37,227 nucleotides of DNA from assembly GCF_936943645.1 (NCBI RefSeq), contig NZ_CAKZJO010000007.1, positions 1 to 37,227 on the forward strand, in the 5' to 3' direction. Shown here one piece after another: positions 1 through 9,036 of the stretch. Source of the DNA: an uncultured Bradyrhizobium sp. GTDB lineage: Bacteria > Pseudomonadota > Alphaproteobacteria > Rhizobiales > Xanthobacteraceae. Made by a program: the position numbers and the translations under genes. Numbering within the stretch: position 1 is the first letter of the stretch; every line of letters starts with the position of its first letter. The notes under the pieces were generated by a model, which saw only the letters and a list, made by a program, of their open reading frames with translations, made no database searches and was not told the DNA's origin.

Positions 1-269
1 CGGCTCGCGAACAAGACGACCTCAAGTCGCCCCTCTTGGGTGAGCCGGGATGGGCGATACATACGACAAAACCGAATTTCGGTAAAGTGGAATATTTTTG
101 AAAGAATGGATTGACAGCGTTGCCGGGTGTTTTGCCCGACGGGTGACGATGGGGTTCAGGCGGCGGCCTGTGTCCGCGGCCGCCCGTCAGCGAGAGTTCA
201 TCGAGAGGGGAAGCAAGGCGATCCAGACAACGCCGCCGCAAGACCTGGATCGCCCTCGCCTTCCGTTCC

Positions 270-488
270 TCAATCGATTCGAATCCGACGCGACCTGTCA
301 CGCGGCCGCGGGGCGGCCGTGCTGAATGCGGTCGAGCAATCGTCGTCGTTCTCACCGTCGAGCAGCGGAGCACCACAGTGCCGGCACATGCGCACCGACA
401 TCGACGACGCCTTGCCGCTCGTCATCGCCTGGCGATAGTTCGCCAGGTCGATGACGTTGCGGGGCGACGTTATGTGTTTTTCAACCAT
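270..488 (-). CDS. Small zinc-ribbon-like protein of unknown function
   Basis: A 72-residue protein that I cannot name. Cysteines at about residues 35, 38 and 51 form C-X2-C-X12-C (CRHCG...DDDC), which suggests a half zinc ribbon or a metal-binding knuckle. The N-terminal third resembles a short helix (VIDLANYRQAM) and the tail is Arg-rich. The ATG at 488 is preceded by a GAGGAAC Shine-Dalgarno five bases upstream, which supports translation. No partner gene is adjacent: corA lies about 260 bp away on the same strand. I recall similar short CRHCGA-type proteins from Bradyrhizobium annotations, but assign no function. Confidence 0.65.
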   Translation of the reverse strand: MVEKHITSPRNVIDLANYRQAMTSGKASSMSVRMCRHCGAPLLDGENDDDCSTAFSTAAPRPRDRSRRIRID

Positions 489-682
489 GGTTGTTCCTCG
501 CGGCTACGCACTGCTTATCGCAGACAAGTTTCGCGCAAACGTTCAGCCCACCGCTCAAATTTTACCGGAGGAATTGGGGCACCGGGCACCCATCACCGCG
601 CGGCCGCAATCCCGCTCTATTCTGCGACACCAACCACCGTGTCTCTGCGAACGGCGTAAGGTCTCGGTAGGGATCTTCCTTT

Positions 683-751
683 GAGCATGATCTATTCGGA
701 AAACCGCTGCACACTTTGCGCTACGCGGCCCTTCGGGTCCGGTTCATGCTC
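683..751. repeat. Palindromic intergenic repeat (GAGCATGA type)
   Basis: Terminal inverted arms GAGCATGA (683-690) and TCATGCTC (744-751) bracket a roughly 69-bp element that directly abuts the corA stop codon. The internal text (TTCGGAAAACCGC...) matches a repeat type I associate with Bradyrhizobiaceae genomes. It may form the 3' end of the corA mRNA. Confidence 0.55.
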
Positions 752-1729
752 CTACAGCCACTTCTTGAACTTGAAGATCCAGTACGGGACGATGGCGGCG
801 ATCAGCATCATCACCAGCGCCATCGGGTAGCCGTGCACCCATTCGAGTTCCGGCATCATTTTGAAGTTCATGCCGTAGATCGAGGCGATCAGCGTCGGCG
901 GCATCAGGACGACGGCCATGACCGAGAACAGCTTGATGATGTTGTTCTGCTCGAGATTGACGACGCCGAGCATGGCGTCGAGCACGAAGGTGATCTTGCT
1001 GGAGAGATAGGAGGCGTGGTCGGTCAGGGAGGCCACGTCACGCTGCATGGTCTTGAGCTGCTCGCGCATGTCCTTCGACCATTTCACGCCCTCCACCACC
1101 GCGGACAGGAACGTCACGACGCGGCCGATCGAGACCAGGCTCTCGCGGACCTTGGAGGTCAGGTCGCCCTTGCGGCCGATCGAGATCAGGATCTGGGAAT
1201 ATTGCTTGGCGTGGCCGTGGCGCTCGCTCTCCGGCTCGAAGATGTCGTGGCTGACCTGGTCGATCTCGGCGCCGCAACGCTCCAGGATGTCGGCGCAGCG
1301 GTCGATCACGGCGTCCAGCAGCTCCATCAGCACCATCTCGCCGGTGACGGACGGCGTGCAGGAGCGGGCGAGCTTGGCCTCGACCAGGGCGAACGGCTTC
1401 GGCAGGTCGTAGCGCACCGTCACCAGGCGGTGGTCGCCGAGGATGAAGGTCACCGCCGTGGTCCTGGGCATGTCGGTATCGGAGTGGCACATCAGCGTCG
1501 CAGTCATGTAGCGCGCGCTGTTCTCGATATAGAGCCGGCTGGAGATCTCGATCTCCTGCATGTCTTCCCGGGTCGGGATGGCGATACCGGCGAGCCGCTC
1601 CACCGCCTTGTCCTCCGCCGCACTGGGATTGACGAGATCGATCCAGACCGCGTTTTCCGGCAATGCCGAGAGATCCTCGACCACGACCTTCTTCAGGGCG
1701 GACTCGGAGGGAACAAACACCGAAAACAT
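752..1729 (-). CDS. corA: CorA-family magnesium/cobalt channel
   Basis: A 325-residue inner-membrane divalent-cation channel. The signature GMN motif is at about 286-288 (YGMNF), closing the first of two C-terminal membrane helices (about 268-284 and 301-320). The charged tail ends KFKKWL. The N-terminal part is the cytoplasmic alpha/beta domain, followed by a long helical stalk. Length is near the family norm. GMN-type CorA pentamers import Mg2+ down the membrane potential and are gated by cytoplasmic Mg2+. The ATG at 1729 has a GGAG Shine-Dalgarno 7 bases upstream. The gene is monocistronic as far as seen. No Mg-sensing leader was recognised upstream. Confidence 0.93.
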   Translation of the reverse strand: MFSVFVPSESALKKVVVEDLSALPENAVWIDLVNPSAAEDKAVERLAGIAIPTREDMQEIEISSRLYIENSARYMTATLMCHSDTDMPRTTAVTFILGDHRLVTVRYDLPKPFALVEAKLARSCTPSVTGEMVLMELLDAVIDRCADILERCGAEIDQVSHDIFEPESERHGHAKQYSQILISIGRKGDLTSKVRESLVSIGRVVTFLSAVVEGVKWSKDMREQLKTMQRDVASLTDHASYLSSKITFVLDAMLGVVNLEQNNIIKLFSVMAVVLMPPTLIASIYGMNFKMMPELEWVHGYPMALVMMLIAAIVPYWIFKFKKWL

Positions 1730-2065
1730 CTACGACTCCGGAGGACCTGCGACAGAATGACAGCCGTTAGCGCGATTCTGACATGTTGACGATGACAACC
1801 GCATTAACGAAGCGTTGGCATTTATGGCGGCGCCATGGCTCAACTGTGGCACGGAATCGACAGTTCGGTTCCACCGGCCCCAAAAACTTCACTTCGCCGC
1901 AAAATTTGCGGCAGAAAAGCCACAGGTAAGCTCTCGCAGCGCGGGAAAAGGCCTTCAGTGCTGGAATTGTGGCAGATTTCAACGATAATGGGATTAACGG
2001 AGTCGAGGAACTTGGGCGTTAAGCTCAGGCCTTCCGCACGGTATTGTTTTGATTGGAACCAAACC
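1730..2065. other. Intergenic region between divergent corA and the L,D-transpeptidase gene
   Basis: About 336 bp with no convincing gene. It must hold the promoters of both divergent neighbours. The one clear feature is the palindrome listed at 1896-1912. Open frames here (for example the in-frame extension of the downstream gene back to 1835) lack ribosome-binding sites and family similarity. Confidence 0.6.
1896..1912. promoter_or_regulatory. 17-bp perfect palindrome, possible operator
   Basis: GCCGCAAA-A-TTTGCGGC is a perfect 8-bp inverted repeat around one central base. It sits between the divergent genes corA and the L,D-transpeptidase gene. The short spacer fits a dimeric-regulator site better than an RNA hairpin. 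The regulator is unknown. Confidence 0.3.
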
Positions 2066-2752
2066 ATGTCGTCGCTGAAAGTTAAGTTTGGGATTTTGGC
2101 CGCTGGCCTGATGCTGTCGGGCTGCATGCAGGCCACGCATTTCGAGGCGACCGACACCAAGGCCTTCAAGCCGAAGGACAAGGAACTGCTCGCCAAGGTC
2201 CGGTACGAGAACACCCCGGTTGCGGAGCCGTTCCGCCGCGCCATCGTCGACTATCACCGCAAGGAGTCGCCGGGCTCGATCGTGGTCGATTCCGACAATC
2301 ACTATCTCTACTACGTCATGGATGGCGGCAAGGCGATCCGTTACGGCATCACCGTCGGCGAAGAGGCCATGGCCTGGTCGGGCATCGCCAAGGTGGGCAG
2401 CAAGACCGAGTGGCCGGCCTGGCACCCCACCCCCGGCGAGATCTCCCGCCTGGGCGTGCCGACCTATGTCGCCCCCGGCCCGGACAATCCGATGGGCTCT
2501 CGCGCGATCTACCTCTATTCGGGCGGCAAGGACACGCTGTTCCGCATCCACGGCACCAACCAGCCGGAATATATCGGCGCCTCGATCTCGTCGGGCTGCA
2601 TCCGGTTGACCAACGAGGACGCGATCGACCTCTATGACCGCGTCAAGCTCGGCACGATCGTGGTGGTGCTCGAGCCCAAGCACGGCGACTCCCCCTACAA
2701 TTCGCGACTGGCGCTCGGCAACAGCCAGACCGGCCAGGCGGGCAGCTACTGA
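2066..2752 (+). CDS. L,D-transpeptidase (YkuD family) lipoprotein
   Basis: A 228-residue envelope enzyme. The chosen ATG opens a lipoprotein signal with lipobox LSGC (Cys20). The longer upstream frame would bury this signal. The YkuD catalytic motif is H162-G-T...S-S-G-C178-I-R-L, with Cys178 as the nucleophile that attacks the meso-DAP carbonyl of a tetrapeptide stem. Such enzymes make 3-3 cross-links in peptidoglycan or attach proteins to it. The domain covers roughly residues 65-205. Rhizobiales encode many paralogues, so the exact reaction cannot be fixed from sequence. A strong terminator follows at 2776. Confidence 0.88.
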   Translation: MSSLKVKFGILAAGLMLSGCMQATHFEATDTKAFKPKDKELLAKVRYENTPVAEPFRRAIVDYHRKESPGSIVVDSDNHYLYYVMDGGKAIRYGITVGEEAMAWSGIAKVGSKTEWPAWHPTPGEISRLGVPTYVAPGPDNPMGSRAIYLYSGGKDTLFRIHGTNQPEYIGASISSGCIRLTNEDAIDLYDRVKLGTIVVVLEPKHGDSPYNSRLALGNSQTGQAGSY

Positions 2753-2775
2753 TCGCCTTCAACCTCTGAACATTC

Positions 2776-2804
2776 AAAAGCGCCGGTTTCACCGGCGCTT
2801 TTTT
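2776..2804. terminator. Bidirectional rho-independent terminator
   Basis: Perfect 12-bp stem AAAAGCGCCGGT / ACCGGCGCTTTT around a TTC loop, with T-runs on both strands. It serves the convergent genes ending at 2752 (+) and 2789 (-). The stop codon of the minus gene lies in the loop. Confidence 0.9.
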
Positions 2805-3880
2805 GTTGCCGGCTTGTGCGGCTGGGACTTGCTGCCCTCGGTCGCCGGCTTCTCCGCGGGCGCGGGGGCCTTCTTCGTCTCCTCGTCAGCGCCTTCCCTG
2901 GTCTCGGGCTTGGCCGCGACCTCGCGCGGCGGCGCCTCCTCGGGCCGTTCCGCCGGCAGCAGCGGGGCGATTTGCGGCAGCGGATCCCAGACATTCCACT
3001 GGCAGATCCGGTAGTCGTTGCGCCGCTGCGCCAGGTCGAGATGGATATGGTCCTCGTGGTACCAGTCCGAGCCAGGGCCGAGCACGGTGGAAAACCGCGT
3101 GCAAACCGAATGCAGCACGCGCTCGCGCACCTCGCGCGGCATGGTGCGGTCGGTCAGGCCGATCGACTGCCCGTTGGCGAGCTTGATGCCGCGAACGTCA
3201 AGCGCGTTGGCCTTGCCATGCTCGGACAGCAGCGCGCCGGCGACGCGGTTGCGGCCGCGGCATTCGAAGCTGTCAAAATTATCGAGCTCGCCAATGGTCG
3301 TGCCGAGGCTGGTGGCCAGCGGCACCATATCCTTGCGCAGCCAGTCGGCGATCGCGGAGGCCATGGTGCAGCGGAGGATCGCCGCCGGCTTGACCGTCAC
3401 CTTGCGCTTGTCCGGCAGCACCACGGCCTCCAGCCGCACCAGGTCCTCGCCGCCGCAAGCGCCGGGGCCGCGGATATCCGGAATCGAGGGCGCGATCGCG
3501 ATCTCCTCGGTCAGCGCCAGACGGCAGGCCGAGACCGGCTTCTGTGGTGAGGCGGCCTCGGCAGGCTTGTCGGCACCAGGCTTGTCGGGAGCCGGCTTTC
3601 CCTCCGCCTCGGGCGGAGCCTCGACCGGCGCCTTGCCCGGCACCTTGGGAGCGGCGTCGGGCCGCGGTCTCGGCAGCGGAATCCTGGCGGTATGAGTGGC
3701 CGCACGCGGCCGTGGCGTACCAAGACCGAAGATGTCGAGGGGCGCAGGATATTTCCGCGCCTCGGCCCTCTCGGCGAGCAGGAGCGACAGCCCGAGCGCA
3801 GCGGTAACCATTGCCGCGCCAGCGGACATATAGCCGCGACAAGACCATTTGCGGCGAAAGTCCGGCACGCTAAAAGTCAT
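2789..3880 (-). CDS. Extensin-like C-terminal domain protein, secreted
   Basis: About 363 residues from the ATG at 3880; a start at 3829 (MSAGAAM...) is also possible and places the hydrophobic signal (VTAALGLSLLLAERAEA) nearer the N-terminus. A Pro/Lys/Ala-rich disordered linker follows (about 50-115). The extensin-like C-terminal domain (PF06904 type) comes next (about 120-310), with conserved cysteines and a D-x-H signature near WYHEDHIHLD. A second Pro/Glu/Lys-rich tail ends KKRR. Related domains resemble DD-/LD-carboxypeptidase folds, so a role at the cell wall is plausible but unproven. It is divergent from the acyl-CoA ligase gene, with 64 bp between the starts. Confidence 0.82.
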   Translation of the reverse strand: MTFSVPDFRRKWSCRGYMSAGAAMVTAALGLSLLLAERAEARKYPAPLDIFGLGTPRPRAATHTARIPLPRPRPDAAPKVPGKAPVEAPPEAEGKPAPDKPGADKPAEAASPQKPVSACRLALTEEIAIAPSIPDIRGPGACGGEDLVRLEAVVLPDKRKVTVKPAAILRCTMASAIADWLRKDMVPLATSLGTTIGELDNFDSFECRGRNRVAGALLSEHGKANALDVRGIKLANGQSIGLTDRTMPREVRERVLHSVCTRFSTVLGPGSDWYHEDHIHLDLAQRRNDYRICQWNVWDPLPQIAPLLPAERPEEAPPREVAAKPETREGADEETKKAPAPAEKPATEGSKSQPHKPATKKRR

Positions 3881-3944
3881 GGCAATCTTTGGCCCAACGC
3901 TGAGAGCGACAACGCGCCCAGCGACTTCTCGGAGGAACGTCGGA

Positions 3945-5573
3945 ATGCTTGGTTTGATGCAAGATTGGCCCCTGCTCTGCCACCGGATCATCGAACACGC
4001 CGCCAAGATTCATGGCAAGCAGGAGGTGGTCACACGCTCGGTCGAGGGACCGATCCATCGCACCACTTACGCCGAGATCCACAAGCGCGCGCTCAAGGTC
4101 TCGCAGATGCTGGAAGGCGACGGCATCAAGCTCGGCGACCGTGTCGCAACGATCGCCTGGAACACCTGGCGCCATCTCGAAGTGTGGTACGGCATCATGG
4201 GGATCGGCGCCATCTGCCATACCGTCAATCCTCGCCTTTTCCCCGAGCAGATCGCCTGGATCATCAACCATGCGCAAGACCGCATCGTGATGACCGATCT
4301 CACCTTCGTTCCGATCCTGGAGAAGATCGCCGACAAGCTGCCGAGCGTGGAGCGCTACATCGTGCTCACCGACAAGGCGCATATGCCGCAGACCACGCTG
4401 AAGAACGTGATCGCCTACGAGGACTGGATTGCGCAGGCCGACGGCAAATTCAAATGGAAGGACTTTGACGAGAACACGGCGGCCGCGATGTGCTACACGT
4501 CCGGCACGACGGGCGACCCGAAAGGTGTGCTGTATTCGCATCGCTCCAACGTGCTGCACGCGTTGATGGCCAACAATGTCGACGCGCTCGGCACGAGTGC
4601 GTCCGAGACAATGCTGCCGGTGGTTCCGCTGTTCCATGCCAACAGCTGGGGCATCGCCTTCTCCGCGCCGTCGCAAGGCACCAAGCTAGTCATGCCCGGC
4701 GCCAAGCTCGACGGCGCCTCGGTCTACGAGCTGCTCTCGACCGAGAAGGTGACGCACACCGCCGGCGTGCCCACGGTGTGGCTGATGCTGCTGCAGCACA
4801 TGGCCGCCAATAACCTCAAGCTGCCGGACCTGAAGATGGTGATCTGCGGCGGCTCGGCGATGCCGCGCTCGATGATCAAGGCGTTCCTCGACATGGGCTC
4901 GAACGTGCGTCACGCCTGGGGCATGACCGAGATGAGCCCGATCGGCAGCGTCGCGGCGCTGAAGCCGCCGTTCCAGAATGCGACCGGCGATGCCCGGCTC
5001 GACGTGCTGCAGATGCAGGGCTATGCGCCCTTCGCGGTCGAGATGAAGATCACCGACGATGCCGGCAAGGAGCTGCCCTGGGACGGCAAGACTTTCGGCC
5101 GCCTCAAGGTCTCCGGCCCCGCCGTCGCCAAGGCCTATTACCGCGTCGACACCAACATCCTCGACGAGGACGGCTTCTTCGATACCGGCGACGTCTCGAC
5201 CATCGACGAGGACGGCTACATGCGGATCACCGACCGCTCCAAGGACGTGATCAAGTCCGGCGGCGAGTGGATCTCCTCGATCGACCTCGAGAACCTCGCG
5301 GTCGGCCATCCGGCCGTGGCAGAAGCCGCCGTGATCGGCGTATTCCACCCCAAATGGGACGAACGGCCGCTTCTGATCGTGCAGCTCAAGCAGGGCCAGC
5401 AGGCCACGCGCGAGGAGATCCTGGCTTACATGGACGGCAAGATCGCCAAATGGTGGATGCCCGACGACATCGCCTTCGTCGACGGCATCCCGCACACGGC
5501 GACCGGCAAGATCCTCAAGACAGCGCTGCGCGACCAGTTCAAGGATTATCGCTTCCCGAACGCGGCGGCGTAG
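3945..5573 (+). CDS. Acyl-CoA ligase (AMP-binding; DmdB/medium-long-chain type)
   Basis: A 542-residue ANL-superfamily enzyme that activates a carboxylic acid via acyl-AMP and transfers it to CoA. Visible motifs are the phosphate loop [11 protein letters not shown] (about 185-195), WGMTEMSP (about 324), DTGD (about 412), the hinge and A8 region [13 protein letters not shown] (about 430-443), and the catalytic Lys in ATGKILK (about 520). The ATG at 3945 has GGAGG 9 bases upstream; the frame runs further back without a better site. The set resembles 3-(methylthio)propionyl-CoA ligases (DmdB) and fatty-acyl-CoA synthases. Substrate is not decided by sequence. The next gene is a small-molecule binding protein, separated by a terminator. 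Confidence 0.87.
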   Translation: MLGLMQDWPLLCHRIIEHAAKIHGKQEVVTRSVEGPIHRTTYAEIHKRALKVSQMLEGDGIKLGDRVATIAWNTWRHLEVWYGIMGIGAICHTVNPRLFPEQIAWIINHAQDRIVMTDLTFVPILEKIADKLPSVERYIVLTDKAHMPQTTLKNVIAYEDWIAQADGKFKWKDFDENTAAAMCYTSGTTGDPKGVLYSHRSNVLHALMANNVDALGTSASETMLPVVPLFHANSWGIAFSAPSQGTKLVMPGAKLDGASVYELLSTEKVTHTAGVPTVWLMLLQHMAANNLKLPDLKMVICGGSAMPRSMIKAFLDMGSNVRHAWGMTEMSPIGSVAALKPPFQNATGDARLDVLQMQGYAPFAVEMKITDDAGKELPWDGKTFGRLKVSGPAVAKAYYRVDTNILDEDGFFDTGDVSTIDEDGYMRITDRSKDVIKSGGEWISSIDLENLAVGHPAVAEAAVIGVFHPKWDERPLLIVQLKQGQQATREEILAYMDGKIAKWWMPDDIAFVDGIPHTATGKILKTALRDQFKDYRFPNAAA

Positions 5574-5598
5574 CAACCGCCAAGGCGCTAAGACAAGC

Positions 5599-5628
5599 CG
5601 GCCCCGTACCCTCGTGCGGGGCCGTTTT
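5599..5628 (+). terminator. Rho-independent terminator after the acyl-CoA ligase gene
   Basis: Stem CGGCCCCG / CGGGGCCG (5599-5606 with 5617-5624) and a 10-base loop, followed by TTTTCG. Confidence 0.8.
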
Positions 5629-5732
5629 CGTTGCCGGCAACGCGACGAAAGGCGAATTGGAGCCGATGGCGCCCCTCCGTAAGTTCGCGCCGCGCGTCAG
5701 ACGAATAATCGAAGATATGAGGAACGCTCGAT

Positions 5733-6938
5733 ATGAAATTAGGTCCGAGACGAACCATGCTCTCGCTGCTCGCCGCATCGGTCGCGGCCACCGCAGCGCA
5801 TGCCGCCGATAACAAAGTGGTGATCGGGGACATCGACGACATGTCGGGCCTCTACGCCGACGTGATCGGCCCCGGCGGCGTCGAAGCCGCCAAGATGGCG
5901 ATCGAGGATTTCGGCGGCACCGTGCTCGGCAACAAGATCGAGTTCATGGTCACCGATCACCAGAACAAGCCGGACGTCGGGGCGCAAAAATTCCGCGAAT
6001 GGGCCGACCGCGACGGCGTCACCATGATCCTTGGCGGATCGAACACCGGCGTCAGCCTGGCGATGAACAATGTCGCCAAGGAGAAGAAGATTCCCTTCAT
6101 CGCGATCGGCGCCGCCGGCGCCTCGCTGACCGGCAAGGACTGCACGCCCTATACCGTCCATTACGTGTACGACACCACGGCGCTCGGCAACGGCACGGCC
6201 AAGACTATGGTGAGCCAGGGCGGCAAGTCCTGGTTCTTCCTCACCGCCGACTATGCCTTCGGCACGCAGTTGCAGGAATCCGCCTCACACGTCGTAGAAG
6301 CCAACGGCGGCAAGGTAATCGGCGCCGTGCGCGTTCCGCTGTCGACCTCCGATTTCTCCAGCTACCTGCTGCAAGCCCAGAACTCCGGCGCCCAGGTGCT
6401 TGGACTGGCCAATGCCGGCAACGACTTCACCAACTCGATCAAGGCCGCCGACGAGTTCGGCATCGGCAAGACGATGAAGCCCGCTGCCTTGCTCGCCTTC
6501 ATCAGCGACATCCACAGCCTGGGGCTGAAGACCGCGCAGGGCCTCTATCTCACCACCGGCTGGTACTGGGACCTGAACGACAAGACCCGCGCCTTCGCCA
6601 AGCGCTACTACGAGAAGACCAAGCGCGAGCCCACCATGAACCAGGCCGGTTACTATTCGGCCACGATGACCTACCTCAACGCGGTCAAGACGGCCGGCAC
6701 GACCAACGCCGACAAGGTGATGGCCGAGCTCAAGAAGATGAAGATCGACGACATGTTCACCAGCAACGGCAAGATCCGCGCCGACGGCCTGATGGAGCAT
6801 GAGATGTACATCATGCAGGTGAAGAAGCCGGACGAGTCGAAATATCCGTGGGATTATTACAAGCTGGTCCAGACCATGTCCGGCGAGGAGGCCTTCGGCA
6901 AGCTGTCGGACTCGGCCTGCCCGCTGGTCACGCACTAA
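5733..6938 (+). CDS. Branched-chain-amino-acid-type ABC transporter substrate-binding protein
   Basis: A 401-residue periplasmic binding protein of the LivJ/LivK (Peripla_BP_6) type. A Sec signal peptide occupies residues 1 to about 26 (ending AHA-AD). The mature start VVIGDIDDMSGLYADVIGPG is the usual ligand-binding first strand, and the GGSNTGVSLAMNNVA segment follows. Two late cysteines (GKDC, DSAC) could form a disulfide. GAGGA sits 9 bases before the ATG at 5733. No permease or ATPase gene is adjacent, so this is an orphan receptor. Such orphans are common in Bradyrhizobium and often bind aromatic or other organic acids. The upstream acyl-CoA ligase would fit uptake and activation of a carboxylate, which is inference. 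Confidence 0.87.
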   Translation: MKLGPRRTMLSLLAASVAATAAHAADNKVVIGDIDDMSGLYADVIGPGGVEAAKMAIEDFGGTVLGNKIEFMVTDHQNKPDVGAQKFREWADRDGVTMILGGSNTGVSLAMNNVAKEKKIPFIAIGAAGASLTGKDCTPYTVHYVYDTTALGNGTAKTMVSQGGKSWFFLTADYAFGTQLQESASHVVEANGGKVIGAVRVPLSTSDFSSYLLQAQNSGAQVLGLANAGNDFTNSIKAADEFGIGKTMKPAALLAFISDIHSLGLKTAQGLYLTTGWYWDLNDKTRAFAKRYYEKTKREPTMNQAGYYSATMTYLNAVKTAGTTNADKVMAELKKMKIDDMFTSNGKIRADGLMEHEMYIMQVKKPDESKYPWDYYKLVQTMSGEEAFGKLSDSACPLVTH

Positions 6939-6963
6939 AAGCGCGGTCCAGATCGAGCGGCGC

Positions 6964-6994
6964 GAGAGGCGCAGTCGCTGACGCGCCTCTCTTT
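6964..6994 (+). terminator. Rho-independent terminator after the binding-protein gene
   Basis: 9-bp stem GAGAGGCGC (6964-6972) / GCGCCTCTC (6983-6991) followed by TTT. Confidence 0.7.
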
Positions 6995-7029
6995 GCCCTC
7001 CGGCTCGGGTCAGCCGGGGGTTCGACGCA

Positions 7030-7054
7030 ATGCGGCCGCCTCCGGCGGCCGCAT
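7030..7054. repeat. GC-rich perfect inverted repeat
   Basis: ATGCGGCCGCC / GGCGGCCGCAT, 11-bp arms around TCC, with no T-run. It lies between the terminator at 6964 and the DUF1499 gene. It may be an intergenic palindrome or a secondary stop structure. Confidence 0.45.
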
Positions 7055-7166
7055 ACGGGTCCAGAACGGGGATAAACCGCTTCACAGCCCCGCGGAAAAT
7101 GCGCTAGGTCAGCTTGCTCCCGCCGCCTTTGCCCACGACGGCGACCTAGATCGGTGATGATACAGC

Positions 7167-8021
7167 ATGGCCCGCAGGTTTTCCGCTCCCTATCAGTCGG
7201 AGCCCGTGTCCAGCCTCGCGAGCTGGGCACGCAATCTGGCCGTGTTCGCCGTGGTCGCGGTGCTGGTCTCCATCATCATCGTCCGCTTCGACTTCCTGGA
7301 GCCGAAGCCGGCGCTTGCGACCTTCTTCGGCGGCCTTGCGATATCAGGCCTCTCGATCCTGCTCGGGCTCGCCGGCTTTGCCGCGATCTGGCAGAACGGC
7401 TCGCGCGGCATGGCGCGCATCCTGCTCGCCTTCCTGATCGACGGGGCGATCCTCGCCTATCCCGCCTATCTGGCCTTGCAATATCGCAAGCTGCCGGCGA
7501 TCCACGACATCACCACCGACCCGATCGATCCACCGCGTTTCGAGGCGCTGGCGCGCCTGCGCACCGGCGAGGGCACCAACACCGCGGTCTATGCCGGCCT
7601 CTATTCGGCCGAGCAGCAGCGCCATTTCTATCCTGATATCGAGCCGGTCGAGCTCGAGATTTCGGTCGACCGTGCCTATGCGATCGCGCTGCAGCTCGTC
7701 AACAAGCGCAAATGGATCGTCATCGACGAGCGCGCGCCGCAGCCGCCGCGCCGCATCGGCCGCATCGAGGCGGTGGCGCGCACGCCGATCATGGGATTCC
7801 GCGAGGACGTCTCGATGAGGTTCGTGGCGGACGGCGACGATTCCCGCGTCGATATCCGCTCGGCCTCGCGCAATTTCGACAGCGATCTCGGCAGCAACGC
7901 CGCGCGGGTCAAGAAATTCATCGACGATCTCAACACCGCCGCCGATGCCGATGCGCTCAAGCCGGTGAAGAAGACGCCCGTGACGCCGCCGAAGGCGCCG
8001 GCGAAGACGGTGAAGAAGTAA
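7167..8021 (+). CDS. DUF1499 domain membrane protein
   Basis: A 284-residue protein with three predicted membrane helices near the N-terminus (about 22-41, 50-72 and 84-102). The DUF1499 domain follows (about 110-262), recognised by HDITTDPIDPPRF and by the conserved block RTPIMGFREDV...DIRSASR...SDLGSNAARV. The tail is rich in Pro and Lys. The biochemical role of DUF1499 is not established. The ATG at 7167 has only a weak purine stretch upstream. The gene stands alone, between a terminator and a repeat element. Confidence 0.83.
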   Translation: MARRFSAPYQSEPVSSLASWARNLAVFAVVAVLVSIIIVRFDFLEPKPALATFFGGLAISGLSILLGLAGFAAIWQNGSRGMARILLAFLIDGAILAYPAYLALQYRKLPAIHDITTDPIDPPRFEALARLRTGEGTNTAVYAGLYSAEQQRHFYPDIEPVELEISVDRAYAIALQLVNKRKWIVIDERAPQPPRRIGRIEAVARTPIMGFREDVSMRFVADGDDSRVDIRSASRNFDSDLGSNAARVKKFIDDLNTAADADALKPVKKTPVTPPKAPAKTVKK

Positions 8022-8022
8022 G

Positions 8023-8091
8023 AATGGCGAATGGAGAGTAGCGAATAGCGAATGGAAGGCCGCCTATTCGCCACTCCCCATTCGCTCTTCG
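8023..8091. repeat. Intergenic repeat (GCGAATGG type)
   Basis: A cluster of GCGAATGG/GCGAATAG direct copies at 8028-8054, followed by the inverted forms CTATTCGCC and CCATTCGC (8066-8088). The arrangement can fold into a hairpin between two converging genes. I associate this text with multicopy Bradyrhizobium intergenic repeats. Confidence 0.6.
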
Positions 8092-8094
8092 CCC

Positions 8095-9012
8095 TCAAGC
8101 CATCCGATACGTCCCGCCGATCACGGGATCACCATCCGTCGCCACCACGCCGCGGGCGACGAGGTCCTCCAGATGCGCCAGCACGGAATAGCCGGCGGCC
8201 GTGGTCAGACGCGGATCGATGCCGATATAGATCGCGCGCACCATGGTCGGGATGTCGGTCTCGCCCTTGGCGAGGCGGTGCAGGATCGAGGCCTCGCGCG
8301 CCTTGCGATGGCGGATCAGGAAGCGGACGAAACGCTGGCCTTCCGGAATCTCGGGGCCGTGGCCGGAGAAATAGAGATCCTCCTCGCGGGCAGCTAACCG
8401 GTCGAGCGAGTCCATGTAGTCGATCATCGAGCCATCGGGCGGCGCCACGATCGAGGTCGACCAGCCCATCACGTGATCGCCGACGAAGTTGAACTTTCGC
8501 TCCGGCCAGGCAAAGGCCAGATGATTGGCGGTGTGCCCCGGCGTCGCGACAGCCTCGAGCCGCCAGCCGTCGCCCTCGACGACGTCGCCATGGGCGATCG
8601 TGATGTCGGGCACGAAGTCGCGATCGGAGCCGGATTCCGGATTGTGCTTCTCGCTCTCGAAGCGCGGACGCGAGGCGCGGTGCGGCCCCTCGGCGTAAAC
8701 AGGCGCGCCGGTCGCCTGCTTGATCCGCGGCGTGTTCGGCGAGTGGTCGCGATGGGTGTGGGTGACGAAGATGTGGCTCACCGTCTCACCGCGAACGGCA
8801 TCGAGCAGCGCCGCAGCGTGCGCCTCATCGTCCGGACCGGGATCGATGATCGCGACATTGCCCTTGCCGACGATGTAGCTGACCGTGCCGGTGAAGGTGA
8901 ACGGGCTCGGATTGTTGCAGAGCACCCGCCGCACGCCCGGGCGGACTTCCTCGACGATGCCGGGCTTCAGCGGAAAGTTGCGGTTGAACGGGACGTCGTC
9001 GTTGTCGGACAT
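8095..9012 (-). CDS. MBL-fold metallo-hydrolase (LACTB2/glyoxalase-II-like)
   Basis: A 305-residue protein starting MSDNDDVPF. The zinc motif HTHRDH gives H85, H87, D89 and H90. Further ligands fit TPGHTANH, GDHVMG and SGHGPEI. A C-terminal winged-helix-like segment (about 235-300) is typical of LACTB2-like hydrolases, which act on thioesters or nucleic acids depending on the member. The substrate here is unknown. The open frame extends 17 codons upstream, but that extension (MPGTRPGMTK...) is translated from the palindromic repeat at 9037-9119, so the ATG at 9012 is preferred. It lies downstream of gcdH on the same strand, about 150 bp away across the repeat. Confidence 0.87.
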   Translation of the reverse strand: MSDNDDVPFNRNFPLKPGIVEEVRPGVRRVLCNNPSPFTFTGTVSYIVGKGNVAIIDPGPDDEAHAAALLDAVRGETVSHIFVTHTHRDHSPNTPRIKQATGAPVYAEGPHRASRPRFESEKHNPESGSDRDFVPDITIAHGDVVEGDGWRLEAVATPGHTANHLAFAWPERKFNFVGDHVMGWSTSIVAPPDGSMIDYMDSLDRLAAREEDLYFSGHGPEIPEGQRFVRFLIRHRKAREASILHRLAKGETDIPTMVRAIYIGIDPRLTTAAGYSVLAHLEDLVARGVVATDGDPVIGGTYRMA

Positions 9013-9036
9013 GGCTTGCTCAACCCTTGCTGACTT

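Noticed and set aside
98..438. Two overlapping small plus-strand frames near the left edge
   Set aside because: No ribosome site, Arg-rich composition, overlap with the minus-strand zinc-ribbon-like gene. I see no supported gene in 1-269.
716..1789. Long plus-strand frame over corA, and similar long antisense frames (9089-10501, 11631-13517, 18652-20394, 27505-29214)
   Set aside because: They mirror well-supported genes, have low-complexity Arg/His/Asp composition typical of high-GC shadow frames, and lack ribosome sites or known domains.
3934..3938. GGAAC words at 493, 2055, 3934, 5721 and 14166 as EcfG -35 boxes
   Set aside because: Most of these are part of GAGGAAC ribosome-binding sites or lie directly at start codons, and none has a CGTT-like box 16-17 bases on.
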